A stretch of DNA of 64,000 nucleotides from Gemmatimonadota bacterium (GCA_016209885.1 JACQVF010000023.1:62001-126000); one strand, 5' to 3'. Positions 25,707-34,780 are shown, numbered from the stretch's first letter. Numbers and translations: made by a program. The notes: a model not told the origin generated them from the letters alone.

Positions 25707-26951
25707 TTAGGGCTCGCGTGCCAGTGCGGAGTCTGCGAACGCGGAGCGGATGTCGATCCCGCGGATCTCCAGGACGCGGAGGATCGTCTCACCGATCTTG
25801 TTGTTGGGCGTCGATGCCCCGGCGGTGATCCCCATCTCGAACGGGACGCGGGGGAGCCAGTTGCCGTCTATGCGCTCGGGCGTGTCCTTGGCCAGATCCG
25901 GCTTGTGGCGGATGGAGCCATCGGCGGGGTTGATACAGACCGAGTCCTCGATGTGGTAGGTGGTCGTGTGCTGGCGACAGAGGTGGGCCAGGTGGTTCGT
26001 GTTCGACGAATTGTAGCCGCCGATCACGAGCATGATGTCCGGCGGGTCCTGCATCATTTTGAGGATCGCGTCCTGCCGCTCCTGGGTGGCGGAGCAGATC
26101 GTGTCGAAGTTGCGGAAGTGCTCACGCGCGTAGTCCTCCCCGTGGCGCTCCACCATGGCGCGGCGCAGCTCGGCGGCGATGGCGAGCGACTCGCCCGCGA
26201 GCATGGTGGTCTGGTTCGCGACGCCGATCTTCTGGAGGTTACTGGGGGGGTCGAAGCCGGGGGACGCCTTGTCGCGGAAGTGGGCGATGAACTCCTTGTC
26301 AGAGAGGTGGCCCGGGCGATCGCCGATGTAGTCGCAGACGAGCTTCGCCTCCGCCATGTCGCGGACGACGAGGTAGCGGCCCCCGGGATACTTCGTGACC
26401 TGGGATGCGGTGGCCCGCGACTCCTCGTGCATGTACTTCCCGTGGATGACGGCGGTGAAGGCGTCTCGCGCGTAGCTTTCGACCCTCCGCCATACGTTGA
26501 GGACCGAGCCGCACGTGGTGTCCACAATGACGCAGCCGATCGCCTGCAGCCGCTGGAAGTCCTGGACCCGGACGCCGAAGGCGGGAAGGATCACCACGTC
26601 CCCAGGGGTGATGCCGGAGAAGTCGAAGCTCCCGTGCTCGTCCGGATACAGGAACGCGATGCCCATCTCCTGCAGCCGCCGGTTGACATGCGGGTTGTGA
26701 ATGATCTCGCCCACGAGGAAGAGACCCCTGCCCGGGAAGTTGTGGCGCGTCTCGTAGGCGTAATCCACGGCGCGGTCGACGCCGTAGCAGAAGCCGAACT
26801 CCTCGGCGAGGCGGACGGTCACGTCGCCGAAGTTGGCGCGGTAGCCTCTGGCGCGGATGGCCTCGACGACGGCGGAATGGTACTCCGCGTCGATGAGCGG
26901 CTGCACGGCGACTTTGAGCCCGAAGCCCTTGCGAAAGTAGGTTTGCTCCAT
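25707..26951 (-). CDS. ispH: 4-hydroxy-3-methylbut-2-enyl diphosphate reductase, long form
   Basis: The last enzyme of the MEP isoprenoid pathway; an iron-sulfur protein converting HMBPP to IPP and DMAPP. The three cluster cysteines are in EFGFCYGVDRAV, VDTTCGSV and DTICSATQERQ. The 414-residue length and the N-terminal RKGFG and GDVTVRLAEEFGF match the plant/cyanobacterial branch, not the shorter E. coli type of about 315 residues. GKYMHEE and IGGYNSSNT are also intact. The ATG is at 26951; the frame is open further upstream but that part is not conserved. It converges with the DUF4332-like gene, with a gap of only seven bases. Confidence 0.92.
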   Translation of the reverse strand: MEQTYFRKGFGLKVAVQPLIDAEYHSAVVEAIRARGYRANFGDVTVRLAEEFGFCYGVDRAVDYAYETRHNFPGRGLFLVGEIIHNPHVNRRLQEMGIAFLYPDEHGSFDFSGITPGDVVILPAFGVRVQDFQRLQAIGCVIVDTTCGSVLNVWRRVESYARDAFTAVIHGKYMHEESRATASQVTKYPGGRYLVVRDMAEAKLVCDYIGDRPGHLSDKEFIAHFRDKASPGFDPPSNLQKIGVANQTTMLAGESLAIAAELRRAMVERHGEDYAREHFRNFDTICSATQERQDAILKMMQDPPDIMLVIGGYNSSNTNHLAHLCRQHTTTYHIEDSVCINPADGSIRHKPDLAKDTPERIDGNWLPRVPFEMGITAGASTPNNKIGETILRVLEIRGIDIRSAFADSALAREP

Positions 26952-27086
26952 CCGTGCGGCTCGTGTGGATCGCGTTGGCTGCCCTGTGCCGGCGCCGATC
27001 TCCCCGGATCGGGCTCGGCGTGCCGGGATGAACGAAGCTAACCGTGTGCGGCGGGCCGGGGCAACCCGCCGGGAGGCCGCAGGGCG

Positions 27087-28088
27087 TTGAGCGTGCGCGG
27101 GTTGCCGGCGGGCAAGGTTCCCGCCGAGGTGCTGGAGCGGCTGCTCCGGGGCGTGCCGTCGGGGCCGGGCGTGCGGGTGGGTCCGGGGATCGGGCTCGAC
27201 GCCGCGGTGCTGGAGGTGGCCGCCGGTCTCCTGGTGGTGGCGAGCGATCCCATCACTTTCGCCACGGACGAGATCGGCTGGTACGCCGTGCATGTGAACG
27301 CAAACGACGTGGCGTGCATGGGCGGCGAGCCGCGGTGGTTCACGGCCGTTCTGCTCCTTCCCGGCGGCGCGGACAGCGCGCTGGCGGAGGCGGTCCAGCG
27401 GCAGATGGTCGCCGCGCTGGCCGGTCTGGGCGGCGCGCTGGTGGGCGGCCACACGGAGGTGGTGGACGGGCTCGAGCGGCCGGTCGTGTGCGGGACGATG
27501 CTGGGTCCGGCGGAGGGGGCGGTCTCCGCAGCGGACGCGCGGCCGGGGGACGAGCTCTTCCTGGCGGGCGCCGCGGCTATCGAGGCGACGGCGATCATCG
27601 CCCGCGAGCGGGGCCCGGACCTCTTGCGCGCGGTTGCGCCCGAGCTGGTGGCTCGAGCGCGGGCCTTCCTTCACGAGCCGGGGATCAGCGTGGTGGTGGC
27701 GGCGCGGGCGGCGCTTGCGGCGGGAGCGAGGGCGCTCCACGATCCCACAGAGGGCGGGGTTTTCCACGGGATCCGGGAGCTCTGCGCCGCGAGCGGCACC
27801 GGCGCTCTCGTGGATGAGGCGGCGATCGCGGTGCTCCCGGAGACCCGGGCCGTCTGCGCGCCGTTCGGCATCGACCCGCGCGCCGCCATTGCCAGTGGCG
27901 CTCTTCTCGTGGCCGTGCCGGCGCCACAGGCCCGGGCGGTCGAGGCTGCAGTGAGGGCCGCAGGGGTGCAGGTGGCCCGCGTCGGCCGGCTCGAGGACGC
28001 GGGACACGGCCTTCGCCTCCGGCGCACGGACGGGCAGGTGGAGCCGTTCCCGCCGTTCGCCGGGGACGAGATCGGGAAGATCTTCTAG
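27087..28088 (+). CDS. AIR-synthase-related protein (PurM/HypE superfamily)
   Basis: A 333-residue ATP-binding protein of the PurM-like superfamily. It has VASDPITFATDEIGWYAVHV and NANDVACMGGEP near residues 55-90, GGHTEVVDG, and HDPTEGGVFHGIREL in the C-terminal domain, typical of HypE-like AIR synthase-related proteins. There are no hydrogenase maturation genes nearby and the C-terminal Pro-Arg-Ile-Cys of true HypE is absent (it ends GDEIGKIF), so the substrate is unknown. The start is TTG 27087 or GTG 27093; GGAGG at 27072 supports either. It is divergent from ispH. Confidence 0.8.
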   Translation: MSVRGLPAGKVPAEVLERLLRGVPSGPGVRVGPGIGLDAAVLEVAAGLLVVASDPITFATDEIGWYAVHVNANDVACMGGEPRWFTAVLLLPGGADSALAEAVQRQMVAALAGLGGALVGGHTEVVDGLERPVVCGTMLGPAEGAVSAADARPGDELFLAGAAAIEATAIIARERGPDLLRAVAPELVARARAFLHEPGISVVVAARAALAAGARALHDPTEGGVFHGIRELCAASGTGALVDEAAIAVLPETRAVCAPFGIDPRAAIASGALLVAVPAPQARAVEAAVRAAGVQVARVGRLEDAGHGLRLRRTDGQVEPFPPFAGDEIGKIF

Positions 28089-28159
28089 GGTTGCAGCGAC
28101 GCGCTGGACCCTGGGTCCCTAGGTCCCTGGTTCGTCCCTGGCCGGGCGAGGGACTCCGC

Positions 28160-28169
28160 GGTATGATGG
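28160..28169 (+). promoter_or_regulatory. GGTATGATGG motif, possible -10 region
   Basis: This ten-base string occurs here, 75 bases before the M42 peptidase start, and again at 36634-36643 before a phosphodiesterase gene. Its TATGAT matches the -10 box seen before lipA. A -35 box is not evident. Confidence 0.3.
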
Positions 28170-28243
28170 CGGCCCGAAGCACAACGGCGCCCGGAACTGC
28201 GGCTTTTTCCGGGGCGCGTCCCCACGACGAACGGGCGAGCGGC

Positions 28244-29308
28244 ATGACCGACCTGGGCTTCCTCGAGCGACTGCTCAATGCACCCGGACCTTCCGGCTTC
28301 GAGGTCCGGGCGGCGCGGGTATGGCGGGAGGAGGCTCAAGCGATCGCCGAGGAGGTGCACGCGGACTCCCACGGGAACACGGCGGCCGTCGTGAACCCCG
28401 GCGGGCGCCCGCGCCTCATGCTGGCCGGCCATATCGACGAGATCGGCCTCATGATCACGCACGTGGACGAGAGGGGCTATCTACACTTCGATGAGATCGG
28501 CGGCTGGGACGCCGAGGTGCTCGTGGGCCAGCGCGTCCGGGTGCTTGCCCGCGATCGTGAGGTTCCGGGTGTGGTGGGGAAGAAGCCGATCCACCTGATC
28601 AAGAAGGAGGAGCGGGACAAGGCCTCGAGGGTCCGCGATCTCTGGATCGACGTGGGAACGTTGGGCGCCGATGAGGTCCGCGCGTTCGGGATCCGGGTGG
28701 GCGACCCCGTGGTGCTGGACGCACCACTCCTCCGTCTGGCCGGCGACCGCATCGTGTGCCGGTCCGTGGACGACCGTGTGGGTGCGTACGTGGTGCTCGA
28801 GGCGCTGCGGCGCCTGGCCGCGGACCGGCCTAGCGCCGCGGTGATGGCCGTGGCCACCGTGCAGGAGGAGATCAGCTACCATGGCGGCGGCGCCCAGACC
28901 AGCGCGTTCGCCCTCGAGCCGGACGTGGCGCTAGTCGTAGACGTAACCTTCTCCACTGACGTGCCCGACGTGGACAAGAAGGAGCTGGGCGACCACAGGA
29001 TCGGCGGCGGCCCGGTCCTGACCCGGGGGTCCGCCGCTCATCCTTTGGTCTTCGAGCTGCTGGCGGAGGTGGCGGCGGAGGCAGGGATCGAGCACACGAT
29101 CCAAGCGGCGGCGCGCTCCACCCGCACGGACGCGGACGTCATCCGCTGGACGCGGAGCGGCGTGCCCACGGGCCTCATCTCGATCCCGAATCGCTACATG
29201 CACACGCCGAACGAGATGGTCAGCGTGTCCGACCTGGACCGGGCCATCCGCCTCATCGACGCGTTCGCCCGGCGCCTCACGCCGGAGACCGACTTTACGA
29301 TCCGGTGA
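28244..29308 (+). CDS. M42-family metallopeptidase
   Basis: A 354-residue cytosolic aminopeptidase of the M42 (glutamyl aminopeptidase/endoglucanase-like) family. Metal and catalytic positions are visible: LAGHIDEIG (His), SVDDRVGAYV (bridging Asp), VQEEISYHGG (Glu-Glu) and a C-terminal PNRYMHTPNE with the last histidine. The start at ATG 28244 (MTDLGFLERLL) is where family similarity begins. Upstream, 28106-28137 contains several TCCCT repeats and a GGACCC/GGGTCC inverted repeat. Confidence 0.9.
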   Translation: MTDLGFLERLLNAPGPSGFEVRAARVWREEAQAIAEEVHADSHGNTAAVVNPGGRPRLMLAGHIDEIGLMITHVDERGYLHFDEIGGWDAEVLVGQRVRVLARDREVPGVVGKKPIHLIKKEERDKASRVRDLWIDVGTLGADEVRAFGIRVGDPVVLDAPLLRLAGDRIVCRSVDDRVGAYVVLEALRRLAADRPSAAVMAVATVQEEISYHGGGAQTSAFALEPDVALVVDVTFSTDVPDVDKKELGDHRIGGGPVLTRGSAAHPLVFELLAEVAAEAGIEHTIQAAARSTRTDADVIRWTRSGVPTGLISIPNRYMHTPNEMVSVSDLDRAIRLIDAFARRLTPETDFTIR

Positions 29309-29413
29309 CCGGCCCGTGCCGGACGCTGCGGCGGGCGCACGCGACCGGCGGGCCGGCAGCGCGCCCAGCGCGCCCAGCGCATCCCATGCACCGAGCCGCC
29401 TCCAGCCGGTTCC

Positions 29414-29442
29414 TTGACGTGGGGCGCGGGCGCGTCTAAACT
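29414..29442 (+). promoter_or_regulatory. Predicted promoter of the GAF-domain gene
   Basis: TTGACG at 29414-29419, 17 bp, then TAAACT at 29437-29442 (five and four of six to consensus). Transcription would start near 29449, 50 bases before the ATG at 29499. Confidence 0.55.
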
Positions 29443-29498
29443 CTGTCGCTCTTCATAGCGATTTTCCACAGGCGTGCCGGGGATCGGGAATCAGCGGC

Positions 29499-29972
29499 AT
29501 GGTGAACACGACGGACTTCGTAAAACATCTCCAGGGCCTGCGCGACGAGGGCTACCTTTCGGACGCCCTGCTGCGCGAGACGGTGAAGAAGCTGGCGAGC
29601 TCGGACGAGCGGTTCGACTGGGTGGGCGTCTACGTGCACGACGAGCAGAAACAGGAGCTGTGGCTTCACAACTATGTGGGCGAGCCCACGGAGCACGCGC
29701 GGATCGCGGTGGGGCAGGGCGTGTGCGGGACGGCGGTTGCGGAACACACGAACAGGAACGTGCCGGACGTGAGGGCGGAGGCGAACTACCTGGCGTGCAG
29801 CCCGGACGTCCGGTCGGAGCTCGTGGTCCTCATCCGGGCGGGCGACACGATTTTCGGCCAGATCGACATCGACAGCCACAAACCGGCGGCGTTCACGGAC
29901 GCGGACGAGCAGGGCATCCAGCTGATCGCCGACAAGCTTGCCGAGCAGCTTGCCTGGGAGAAGCGACGCTGA
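29499..29972 (+). CDS. GAF-domain protein, possible free methionine-R-sulfoxide reductase
   Basis: A 157-residue single GAF domain. GQGVCGTAVAE and YLACSPDVRSELVVLI place cysteines at two of the positions used by fRMsr enzymes, and GQIDIDSH is the typical end of the domain. The third, outer cysteine of E. coli fRMsr is replaced (ARIAVGQG), so a two-cysteine mechanism or a purely sensory GAF role is possible. The ATG at 29499 is the natural start. The next gene overlaps the 3' end. Confidence 0.7.
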   Translation: MVNTTDFVKHLQGLRDEGYLSDALLRETVKKLASSDERFDWVGVYVHDEQKQELWLHNYVGEPTEHARIAVGQGVCGTAVAEHTNRNVPDVRAEANYLACSPDVRSELVVLIRAGDTIFGQIDIDSHKPAAFTDADEQGIQLIADKLAEQLAWEKRR

Positions 29973-30840
29973 GGGCGGTGCGCGTGCCCCGGCGCCGCTG
30001 CCGGGGCCGCTGCCGGAGCCGCACATCCTCGTAGCGCCGAACCCGGGGCCCTTCACCCTAGACGGTACACGCACCTACCTCGTCGGCAGGAAGCGGGTCG
30101 CGGTCGTGGATCCCGGCCCGGACGTGGAAGGCCACGTTCGGGCCGTTCTCCATGCCCTCGGCGACGCCGACGCCGTCACGATCCTCCTCACGCACGGGCA
30201 CCGTGACCACGCGGCGGCCGCTCCGGCGCTGGCAGCGAAGACGAACGCACCCGTACTCGGGCGTGCGGCCGTGGCGGACCGCGCGCTCCGCGCCGGCGAG
30301 CGGATCGAGACCGATGGGGGCGCGCTCGTTGCCGTGGAGACGCCGGGCCACTCGCCGGACCACCTCGCCTTCCACTGGCCGGCCGGGGCGGCCGTGTTCG
30401 CGGGCGATCTCGTCCTGGGCATCGGGGACACCACGTACGTGGGTGCGCCGGAAGGCGACGTGGCCGCGTACCTCCGGTCGCTCGCCGTCGTCGAAGCGCT
30501 GCGTGTGCGCCGTATCTACCCGGGGCACGGCCCGCCCGTGGAGGATGTCTCCGCGGCGCTGGCCCGGTTCGCCGCCCACCGGATGGCCAGGGTGCAGCAG
30601 GTGCGCGAGGCGCTCGGCGGCATGCCCGGCGCGTCGCCCGCGGAGCTGGCGCGCGCGATCTATCCAGGCGAGCTGCCGGAGCCGCTCCGGACCGCGGCGG
30701 AGCGGAGCATGCTTGCGATCCTGGAGTATCTGAGGGTACACGGGGCGGATGAACCGCGGGCGGCGGGCACGGACGAAGGGAGCCACGCGAGCGAACGTGG
30801 CGATGGCTCAGGCGGTGCAGGGCGCGCCCCGTCCCGCTAG
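29938..30840 (+). CDS. MBL-fold hydrolase, LACTB2-like
   Basis: A metallo-beta-lactamase-fold protein of about 300 residues with LTHGHRDHAAAA (first metal motif), ETPGHSPDH, FAGDLVLG and YPGHGPPVED, followed by a helical C-terminal part like that of LACTB2/glyoxalase-II-type hydrolases. The substrate is unknown; LACTB2 itself is an endoribonuclease. The start is unclear: TTG 29938 or 29950 overlap the GAF gene, and no ATG or GTG exists before the conserved part. The C-terminal 30 residues are disordered-looking. The stop TAG overlaps the stop of the convergent gene by two bases. Confidence 0.78.
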   Translation: MPSSLPGRSDAEGGARAPAPLPGPLPEPHILVAPNPGPFTLDGTRTYLVGRKRVAVVDPGPDVEGHVRAVLHALGDADAVTILLTHGHRDHAAAAPALAAKTNAPVLGRAAVADRALRAGERIETDGGALVAVETPGHSPDHLAFHWPAGAAVFAGDLVLGIGDTTYVGAPEGDVAAYLRSLAVVEALRVRRIYPGHGPPVEDVSAALARFAAHRMARVQQVREALGGMPGASPAELARAIYPGELPEPLRTAAERSMLAILEYLRVHGADEPRAAGTDEGSHASERGDGSGGAGRAPSR

Positions 30841-31571
30841 GGCTTCCAGAGGTCGAAGAGCAAACCCAGCGAGAGGACGAGGTCGTAGGCCACCGAGCGG
30901 GCGCGGTACGTGGCGCTGCTGCCGAGTCCGCTCGGAAGCGGATCGGTGGATGGTTTTGCCGCGACCAGCCGTGCGTCGAGGCGGATCCGCTGTCTCTTCG
31001 AGGTGAAGTCGATCCCTGTGCCCAGGTATGCGCCCGGCTCGATGCGATCCTCCTCGTCGGGGGTCCAGGTTGGGTTCCGCGGGTGGATCAGGTTCGCGGC
31101 GGCTCCTGCGGAGAAGTAGCCGGGCGCGTTCGCCCGCAGCCGGAACTGCACGCCCGCTGTGAGCCGGAGGAGGTCCTGGCTCCCCGCGACCCCCTTGCTC
31201 AGGTTGGGCTCGTCCTGTGTCCCGGTGCGAAGCTTGTACGAGAGCCGGGAGTACGCCGCGGTGGTCGCGATGGCGAGGTGGGGCGTCGCCGCCAGCTCGA
31301 GGCCGACGCCGACGTGCGCGCCGCTCCCGGGGCCGAGCTCGGCGTGGAAGCCAGCGAGCGCCGTGTCGGTCCCGGTGTCCAGCTCGAAGCGCGTGCCCAT
31401 CCAGTTGATGCCGACGATGGGTAGGACCGCGATGCGGGGAGGGGAGTGGTCGCGCGTCTGCTGGATGCGTGCCGCCCGCGCGCCCTGACCCGCTGTGTCG
31501 CGCGGAAGCGTCGCCAGGATCAGGATCAGGACCAGCGACGGGCGCGGCGCACCGTGCCGCATTGCGTACAT
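30837..31571 (-). CDS. Secreted beta-rich protein, probable outer-membrane barrel
   Basis: A 244-residue protein with an N-terminal signal peptide (SLVLILILATLPRDTAGQ). Alternating polar/hydrophobic strands follow, such as HVGVGLELAATPHLAIATTAAYSRLSY, GYFSAGAAANLI and RIRLDARLVAAK, ending LVLSLGLLFDLWKP, consistent with a small outer-membrane barrel. I do not recognise a named family. ATG 31571 or 31562 are both possible. It is divergent from glcD across about 240 bp that hold the glcD promoter and a short tandem repeat. Confidence 0.6.
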   Translation of the reverse strand: MYAMRHGAPRPSLVLILILATLPRDTAGQGARAARIQQTRDHSPPRIAVLPIVGINWMGTRFELDTGTDTALAGFHAELGPGSGAHVGVGLELAATPHLAIATTAAYSRLSYKLRTGTQDEPNLSKGVAGSQDLLRLTAGVQFRLRANAPGYFSAGAAANLIHPRNPTWTPDEEDRIEPGAYLGTGIDFTSKRQRIRLDARLVAAKPSTDPLPSGLGSSATYRARSVAYDLVLSLGLLFDLWKP

Positions 31572-31638
31572 GGCCGACCGAAGCGCAAAGGGGTCCGGGG
31601 CGGCGACTGCCGCGGCCCGGCGGCGGCTGCCGGAGATC

Positions 31639-31670
31639 GCGAGGTCGCGAGGTCGCGAGGCCGCGAGGCC
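31639..31670. repeat. 8-bp tandem repeat, four copies
   Basis: GCGAGGTC occurs twice and then GCGAGGCC twice without gaps, in the divergent region between the barrel protein and glcD. It lies just upstream of the predicted glcD promoter. It could be a binding array or slipped-strand noise. Confidence 0.7.
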
Positions 31671-31678
31671 GCGGCGTC

Positions 31679-31708
31679 TTGCCAATCTACGCGGCGCCAT
31701 GGTATGCT
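31679..31708 (+). promoter_or_regulatory. Predicted glcD promoter
   Basis: TTGCCA at 31679-31684, 18 bp, TATGCT at 31703-31708 with TG one base upstream of the -10. It has the same -35 sequence, spacing and extended -10 layout as the lipA promoter. It leaves a leader of about 95 bases before the glcD start. Confidence 0.55.
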
Positions 31709-31807
31709 CCAACGGTTCGTGCAGTCCATGCGCTTCTTCGACTTCGGGGACCCGGGCGCGGCCGCCGGAAAGGGTACCGCGGGCCGGGGATCTTTTTCGC
31801 CATCCGC

Positions 31808-33340
31808 GTGAACGTGAACGCTCAGACGGCGCCACTGGCGGAGGGTCTGGTCCGCGACCTCACGAGGATTGTCGGGGCGGACGGCGTGATCACCGATCCG
31901 GCCCGGCTCCTCGTCTACGAGTGCGACGCCCTCACCCAGTACCGCTTCCTGCCGCGCGCCGTGGTGCTGCCACGCGACACCCGGGAGGTGGCGGCCGTCG
32001 TGGCGGGCCTGGCCGCCCGGGAGATTCCGTTCGTGCCTCGAGGTGCGGGCACGGGGCTCTCCGGCGGCGCGCTGGCGGGTGCCGACGCGGTGATCGTGGC
32101 GACCACGCGGATGAACCGGATCCTCGAGCTCGATCCGGCGAACCGTCGTGCGGTCGTGCAGCCCGGGGTCGCGAACGCGCGACTCTCGCAGGCGGCGCTT
32201 CCCCATGGGCTCTACTACGCTCCGGATCCGTCGTCCCAGCCCGCGTGCAGTATTGGCGGGAACGTGGCGGAGAACTCGGGCGGCCCTCATTGCCTCAAAT
32301 ACGGCGTGACGTCCCGGTACGTCACCGGGCTCACGGTCGTGCTGCCGGATGGCGAGCTGATGCGGCTGGGCGGGATGGCCGGCGAGGCGCAGGGCTACGA
32401 CCTGGTGGGGCTCTTCGTAGGCAGCGAGGGCACGTTCGGGATCGCGGCCGAGATCGAGGTTCGCCTGCTGCCGCTGCCGGAGGCTGTGGAGACGCTGCTC
32501 GCGATCTTCGGCGACCTCGAGGACGCGGGCCGCGCCGTCACGGAGATCATGGCGGCCGGACTGCTGCCCGCGGCGCTCGAGATCATCGACCAGGAGACGA
32601 TCCGCGCCGTGGAGGCGAGCGTCTTCGCGGCGGGTTATCCCACGGATGCGGCGGCCGCGCTGGTGGTCGAGTTCGACGGCCTGGCCGCCGGGCTCGGGCG
32701 AGACGCGGACCTGGCCTCAGAGATCTGCCGCCGCGAGGGCGCGCGCGAGGTGCGGCGCGCGGCGGACGACCGGGAGCGCGAGGCGCTGTGGCGCGGACGC
32801 AAGAAGGCGTTCGGCGCCATGGGCCGGATCTCGCCGGACCTGCTCGTGCAGGACGCGACGGTGCCGCGCACGAAGCTCCCCGAGGTTCTCGGGCGCATCC
32901 GCCGGATCGCCGAGACGTACGGGCTCACCGTCGCGAACGTTTTCCATGCTGGGGACGGGAATCTGCACCCCAACATCCTTTTCGACCGCCGCGACGCAGA
33001 GCTGGTGGCGCGCGTCCACCGCGCCTCGCGGGAGATCATGGCCGCCTGCGTGGAGGCCGGCGGCACGATCACGGGCGAGCACGGCGTCGGCCTCGACAAG
33101 CGTGACTACATGGGGCTCATCTACAAGCGCGAGGTGATCGAGGCGATGCGCGCGGTGCGCTCCGTGTTCGACGCTCGCGGGCTCTGCAATCCGGGAAAAG
33201 TCCTGCCCTCGGAGTCGAGCGGTGCGACCGCGGCCGACCTGGCCGCCTCCCGCGCCTCCACCGCCTCTGTCTCGCGGGGCGCGGCCGGGGTGGTGGCTTC
33301 CGAGGCCAGCACGGGCCCGCAACTCTCCTTCGAGATCTGA
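31808..33340 (+). CDS. glcD: Glycolate oxidase subunit GlcD (FAD-linked oxidase)
   Basis: A 510-residue FAD enzyme of the VAO/GlcD family. The FAD-binding domain has PRGAGTGLSGGAL, then CSIGGNVAENSGGPHCLKYG and GSEGTFGI; the substrate-binding part has VFHAGDGNLHPNI and GGTITGEHGVGLDKR; CNPGKVLP closes the core. It oxidises glycolate or another 2-hydroxy acid and passes electrons through GlcF. The start is GTG 31808, where family similarity begins; GTG 31814 is an alternative. About 45 low-complexity residues trail the core. The glcE start is ten bases downstream. Confidence 0.92.
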   Translation: MNVNAQTAPLAEGLVRDLTRIVGADGVITDPARLLVYECDALTQYRFLPRAVVLPRDTREVAAVVAGLAAREIPFVPRGAGTGLSGGALAGADAVIVATTRMNRILELDPANRRAVVQPGVANARLSQAALPHGLYYAPDPSSQPACSIGGNVAENSGGPHCLKYGVTSRYVTGLTVVLPDGELMRLGGMAGEAQGYDLVGLFVGSEGTFGIAAEIEVRLLPLPEAVETLLAIFGDLEDAGRAVTEIMAAGLLPAALEIIDQETIRAVEASVFAAGYPTDAAAALVVEFDGLAAGLGRDADLASEICRREGAREVRRAADDREREALWRGRKKAFGAMGRISPDLLVQDATVPRTKLPEVLGRIRRIAETYGLTVANVFHAGDGNLHPNILFDRRDAELVARVHRASREIMAACVEAGGTITGEHGVGLDKRDYMGLIYKREVIEAMRAVRSVFDARGLCNPGKVLPSESSGATAADLAASRASTASVSRGAAGVVASEASTGPQLSFEI

Positions 33341-33350
33341 GCGGCTGGCT

Positions 33351-34694
33351 GTGGGCGCCGCCCTGCGCGACGAGCTCGTACGGATGTTCTCGCCCGCGTG
33401 CATTCGTGCGGGCGCGGAGGTGGAGCGCTGGGCGGTGGGCGGGGCCGTCCCGCGGGCCGTGGTCACGCCGGAGCGTACCGAGCAGGTGGCGGAGCTGCTC
33501 GTCCGCGCTTCGGCGGAGGGGTGGTCTGTAGCGCCGGCGGGCGCGGGAACCTGGCTCGGAGCGGGGAACCCGCCGACCGCCATGGACATCGTGCTGAGCC
33601 TCGCGCGACTCGAGGCGGTCGAGCGGTACGAACCCGCCGATCTCGTCATCACCGTGGGGGCGGGGATCCCGTTGCGCGCGCTGGACGCGGAGTGCCGCGA
33701 GCACCGCCAGTGGCTGTCCCTCGATCCGCCGGGCGAAGGCCGCGGCACGCTGGGAGCCACCCTGGCCACCGCCAGCGCGGGGCCCCTGGCTCCGTTCTAC
33801 GGCGCAGCGCGAGACCACGTTCTGGGGCTCACCCTCGTGACCGGCGACGGGCGCATCCTCGAGCTCGGCGGCCGGGTCGTGAAGAACGTGGCGGGCTACG
33901 ATCTGGTGAAGCTGGCGGTGGGGAGCTGGGGCACGCTCGGCGTCATCACATCCGCAACGCTCCGGCTGACGCCGGTCCCGGAGCGGGATGTGACCCTGAG
34001 CTTCTTCGACGCGGACGCCTCCGCGCTCGTGGCCGCGGCGAGGGCTGTGCTGGAGAAGCCCATGGATCCGGCGGCGTGCACCCTGTTCTCCCCGGCGGTT
34101 GCCCGGATGCTTCCGGCGACGGCCGGCGGTGTGGGCGCCGACGGCTGGCTCCTGGCGGTGCGGCTACACGGCAACGCCGAGGCGGTGGAGGACGGGCGTC
34201 GGAGAGTAGAGGGCGCGGCTGAGCGGCGCGCCGGCGGCGCACTCGAAGGAGAGAGCGGGCGGGCCTTCTGGGACGGCGTCGCCGGGCTGGAGGTCGGAAC
34301 GCCGCTCGTCGTCCGCGTCGCCGTGCTGCCGTCCCGGGCCAGGGAAGGCGTGGCACTCGCGCGGCGTTTGCTCGGTGAGGTGGGCGGCGGGCCGGGTGGC
34401 GCGGGCGCGGAGGGGGTCGTTGCGGACCTGCCCGCGGGCCACGTGCGTCTGCTCGTGCGCGGCGATCCGGGGCACGAGGAAGTATGGCGGTGCTGGATCC
34501 CCGCGCTCGCGGCCGCGCGGGCAGAGGTGGCTCGCGACGGCGGCACGCTCACCGTCGCCTGCGGGCCGCCCCCCCTGGTGCGTGAGGTCGGGGCGTGGGG
34601 TGACCCGGGCCCAGCGCTGCGGCTCATGCGGGAGCTCAAACGGCAGTTCGATCCGGCTGGAGTTCTGAATCCGCGGCGATTTGTGGTTGTCTAG
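33351..34694 (+). CDS. glcE: Glycolate oxidase FAD-binding subunit GlcE
   Basis: A 447-residue FAD_binding_4 protein, shorter and more divergent than GlcD. It has APAGAGTWLGAGNPP, DLVITVGAGIPL, GGRVVKNVAGYDLVKLAVGSWGTLG and a final KRQFDPAGVLNPRR. It forms the oxidase with GlcD and the iron-sulfur subunit GlcF. Translation starts at GTG 33351. It is in an operon with glcD, but glcF is not adjacent; it lies at 42716. Confidence 0.9.
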   Translation: MGAALRDELVRMFSPACIRAGAEVERWAVGGAVPRAVVTPERTEQVAELLVRASAEGWSVAPAGAGTWLGAGNPPTAMDIVLSLARLEAVERYEPADLVITVGAGIPLRALDAECREHRQWLSLDPPGEGRGTLGATLATASAGPLAPFYGAARDHVLGLTLVTGDGRILELGGRVVKNVAGYDLVKLAVGSWGTLGVITSATLRLTPVPERDVTLSFFDADASALVAAARAVLEKPMDPAACTLFSPAVARMLPATAGGVGADGWLLAVRLHGNAEAVEDGRRRVEGAAERRAGGALEGESGRAFWDGVAGLEVGTPLVVRVAVLPSRAREGVALARRLLGEVGGGPGGAGAEGVVADLPAGHVRLLVRGDPGHEEVWRCWIPALAAARAEVARDGGTLTVACGPPPLVREVGAWGDPGPALRLMRELKRQFDPAGVLNPRRFVVV

Positions 34695-34732
34695 TTGCCG
34701 CATGTTCCAGGCGTGGTATGCCTCGGCAACTC
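34694..34732. terminator. Bidirectional hairpin between glcE and the kinase gene
   Basis: AGTTGCCG (34694-34701) pairs with CGGCAACT (34725-34732), and an inner AGGC/GCCT pair extends the structure. It begins at the last base of glcE and lies 49 bases beyond the stop of the convergent kinase gene. It lacks a long U tract. Confidence 0.6.
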
Positions 34733-34780
34733 CCGCGCGAATCGCTACCCGCGGCGCGACTCCAGCACGGGGCTTACCGG

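Noticed and set aside
26952-28007. N-terminal extension of ispH by about 350 codons
   Set aside because: The extension is antisense to the AIR-synthase-related gene and lacks conservation; the ATG at 26951 gives the usual length.
31639-31670. CRISPR-like array
   Set aside because: The units are only 8 bp and contiguous with no spacers. No repeat-spacer array was seen anywhere in the window.
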